Source: Candidatus Aenigmatarchaeota archaeon (GTDB lineage: Archaea > Aenigmatarchaeota > Aenigmatarchaeia > Aenigmatarchaeales > Aenigmatarchaeaceae). From it: a stretch of 13,628 nucleotides of DNA. The notes beneath the pieces are model-generated. The model saw only the letters and a program-made list of their open reading frames with translations, was not told the DNA's origin and made no database searches. The first letter of the stretch is position 1. Each line of letters opens with the position of its first letter. Of this stretch, positions 12,147-13,628 are shown piece by piece. A program made the position numbers and the translations under genes. The DNA lies in contig JAFCFQ010000006.1 in the NCBI GenBank assembly GCA_017608545.1, positions 1-13,628 on the forward strand, written 5' to 3'.

Positions 12147-12150
12147 ATAG

Positions 12151-13440
12151 ATGCTTGATATAAAGTTGATAAGGGAAAATCCAAAGATTATTGAAGAAAA
12201 TTTAAAGAAAAGAGGAGATGAAGAAAAATTGAAGCTATTAAAAGAACTAATAGAAAATGATAAAAAATATAGAAGGTTTTTACAAGAATTACAAGATTTA
12301 AGACATAAAAGAAATGTTATTTCTAAGGAAATATCTGAATTAAAAAAACAAAGTAAAGATGTTTCTAAAAAAATAAAAGAAGCTGAGAATATACCAGAAA
12401 AAATAGAAAAAATAGAAAAAGAGACAAAAAAACTTAAAGAAAAAATTAATTCTGCTTTATTGAGAATACCAAACATTCTTCACGAATCTGTTCCAGTAGG
12501 AAAAGATGAAAGTGATAATGTTGAAATAAGAAAGTGGGGTGAACCCCCTAAATTTGATTTCGAGCCTAAAAGCCACTTAGAAATTTTAAAAAATCTTGGG
12601 ATGATTGATGTTGAAAGTGCAGCAAAAGTTTCAGGTAATGCATTTTATTATTTAAAAGGTCATGTGGTTTTACTTGATTTAGCTCTACAAAGATTTGCTT
12701 TAGAATTTCTCATGAAAAAAGGATTTCAAATAATTGAACCACCACTTATGATAAACAAAAAATCATATGAAGGGATGATAGGAGATCCATTTGATTTTGC
12801 TGAAGCTAGTTATAAAATTGAGGGTGAAGAACTTTATTTGATACCCACTGCTGAATATCCTTTGGGAAGTATGTTTACAGATAAGATTTTTAATAAAAGT
12901 GAATTACCACTAAGACTTTGTGGTGTTAGTGCTTGTTTTAGAAAAGAAGTCGGGACACATGGAAAATATTCAAAAGGTTTATTTAGAGTCCATCATTTTA
13001 ATAAAGTCGAACAATTTATTTTCTGTTTGCCAGAAGAAAGTTGGGATTTCTTAGAAGAATTACAAAAAAATTCAGAAGAACTTTATCAAAAATTAGGTTT
13101 GCATTACAGAGTTGTTAGTATTTGCAGTGGTGATATATCAGCAAAAGCTGCAAAAGCATATGACATAGAAGTTTGGATGGCTGATGGAAAATATAGGGAA
13201 TCAGGTTCTAATTCAAATTGCACTGATTATCAAGCAAGAAGATTAAACATAAGATATAGAGAAAAAGAAGGACAAGCTCCTATTGGTTTCGTTCATACTT
13301 TAAATAATACTGCTTTAGCAACTTCAAGAACAATGATTGCTATTATTGAGCAATATCAACAAAGGGATGGGACAGTTTTGATACCAAAGGTTCTTTGGCC
13401 TTATATGAATGGAATCAAAAAATTAGAAAAACTCGATTGA
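12151..13440 (+). CDS. serS: Seryl-tRNA synthetase, canonical type
   Basis: A 429-residue class II synthetase that charges tRNA-Ser (and tRNA-Sec where present). It is the common SerRS found in bacteria and most archaea, not the rare methanogen-type SerRS with a zinc-binding active site. The N-terminal helical hairpin (about 28-108), very rich in Lys and Glu, is the coiled-coil arm that grips the long variable arm of tRNA-Ser. The catalytic core follows: PTAEYPL (TAE 233-235), motif 2 CFRKEVGTHGKYSKGLFRVH (Arg264), YRVVSICSGDISAKAAKAYD, SGSNSNCTDYQARR (serine-binding region) and motif 3 LNNTALATSRTMIAIIEQYQ (Arg393). The length is normal and all motifs are intact. It has its own TATA box and Shine-Dalgarno site, and is followed one base later by a permease gene that probably shares its message. 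Confidence 0.95.
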   Translation: MLDIKLIRENPKIIEENLKKRGDEEKLKLLKELIENDKKYRRFLQELQDLRHKRNVISKEISELKKQSKDVSKKIKEAENIPEKIEKIEKETKKLKEKINSALLRIPNILHESVPVGKDESDNVEIRKWGEPPKFDFEPKSHLEILKNLGMIDVESAAKVSGNAFYYLKGHVVLLDLALQRFALEFLMKKGFQIIEPPLMINKKSYEGMIGDPFDFAEASYKIEGEELYLIPTAEYPLGSMFTDKIFNKSELPLRLCGVSACFRKEVGTHGKYSKGLFRVHHFNKVEQFIFCLPEESWDFLEELQKNSEELYQKLGLHYRVVSICSGDISAKAAKAYDIEVWMADGKYRESGSNSNCTDYQARRLNIRYREKEGQAPIGFVHTLNNTALATSRTMIAIIEQYQQRDGTVLIPKVLWPYMNGIKKLEKLD

Positions 13441-13441
13441 T

Positions 13442-13628
13442 ATGAGCTACAGTTGGTTAATATTTGCAATTTTGTCAGCAATAACAGCTGCTCTAGTAGC
13501 TATATTCGGAAAAATTGGTTTAGAAGGAATTGATGCTAATACAGCAACAATGATAAGGGCAGGAATAATGTTCGGAATTCTTGTTTTAGTTATAATATTT
13601 ACGGGAAAAATTAATCAAATATCAACAA
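13442..13628 (+). CDS. EamA/DMT-family permease, N-terminal fragment (cut by window end)
   Basis: ATG at 13442 follows the serS stop with one base between, and the frame stays open to the window edge (62 codons). It reads MSYSWLIFAILSAITAALVA, then IFGKIGLEGIDANTATMIRA, then a second hydrophobic stretch. The W-x-x-x-A-x-x-S-A-x-x-A-A-x-x-A-x-x-x-K-x-G pattern and the N-x-A-T-x-x-R-A segment are characteristic of the first helix and loop of EamA (drug/metabolite transporter) permeases, which normally have about ten membrane helices. The substrate is unknown. No clear Shine-Dalgarno site precedes it, so translation is probably coupled to serS termination. Confidence 0.8.
   Translation, partial: MSYSWLIFAILSAITAALVAIFGKIGLEGIDANTATMIRAGIMFGILVLVIIFTGKINQIST

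Noticed and set aside
12012..12476. Minus-strand ORF opposite the start of serS
   Set aside because: It is antisense to the Lys/Glu-rich coiled-coil arm of SerRS; its Phe/Ser-rich low-complexity translation is what AAA/GAA codons give on the other strand.
1..13628. CRISPR array, tRNA, rRNA, transposase or phage genes
   Set aside because: No regularly spaced repeats, no tRNA T-arm or anticodon-arm patterns and no transposase-like motifs were seen on reading both strands; the only mobile element supported is the intein.

Overview
This AT-rich window looks archaeal, most likely from a small-genome DPANN-type lineage such as Woesearchaeota or Pacearchaeota; the lineage is an inference. The grounds are an archaeal-type TyrRS, an aCPSF2-like beta-CASP nuclease, RtcA, archaeal TATA boxes placed where leaderless transcripts would start at the ATG, GGTGA-type Shine-Dalgarno sites, and a surface protein with a PGF-pre-PGF module. 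Nine protein genes are visible, one cut at each window edge. I see no rRNA, tRNA, CRISPR array or insertion sequence.

Layout. (1) 1-3289, plus: the C-terminal part of a large, sequon-rich, membrane-anchored surface protein. (2) 3333-3800, plus: an Hsp20 small heat shock protein. (3) 8288 down to 3852, minus: a three-gene block of an aCPSF2-like nuclease interrupted by a 513-residue intein, a small TraB/EreA-like protein, and an RNA 3'-phosphate cyclase (RtcA). (4) 8341-9618, plus: an MTA/SAH/5'-deoxyadenosine deaminase-type amidohydrolase, divergent from the nuclease across a 52-base gap with one central TATA element. (5) 9647-10714, plus: TyrRS. (6) 10946-12028, plus: an unrecognised 360-residue protein. 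(7) 12151-13440, plus: SerRS. (8) 13442 to the edge, plus: the start of an EamA/DMT permease.

How the genes fit together. The minus-strand block joins an RNA-cleaving enzyme with one that acts on RNA 3'-phosphates, which suggests RNA 3'-end processing or repair. The plus-strand genes from 8341 are mostly housekeeping: nucleoside salvage, two tRNA synthetases and a transporter. The most notable points are the intein, which splits a metal-binding motif of the nuclease and carries a LAGLIDADG endonuclease plus one clear and one possible helix-turn-helix; the RtcA nucleotide loop that lacks its usual Gly-Glu; the symmetric divergent promoter; and a clean split between genes whose TATA box predicts a leaderless mRNA and genes with a Shine-Dalgarno site.
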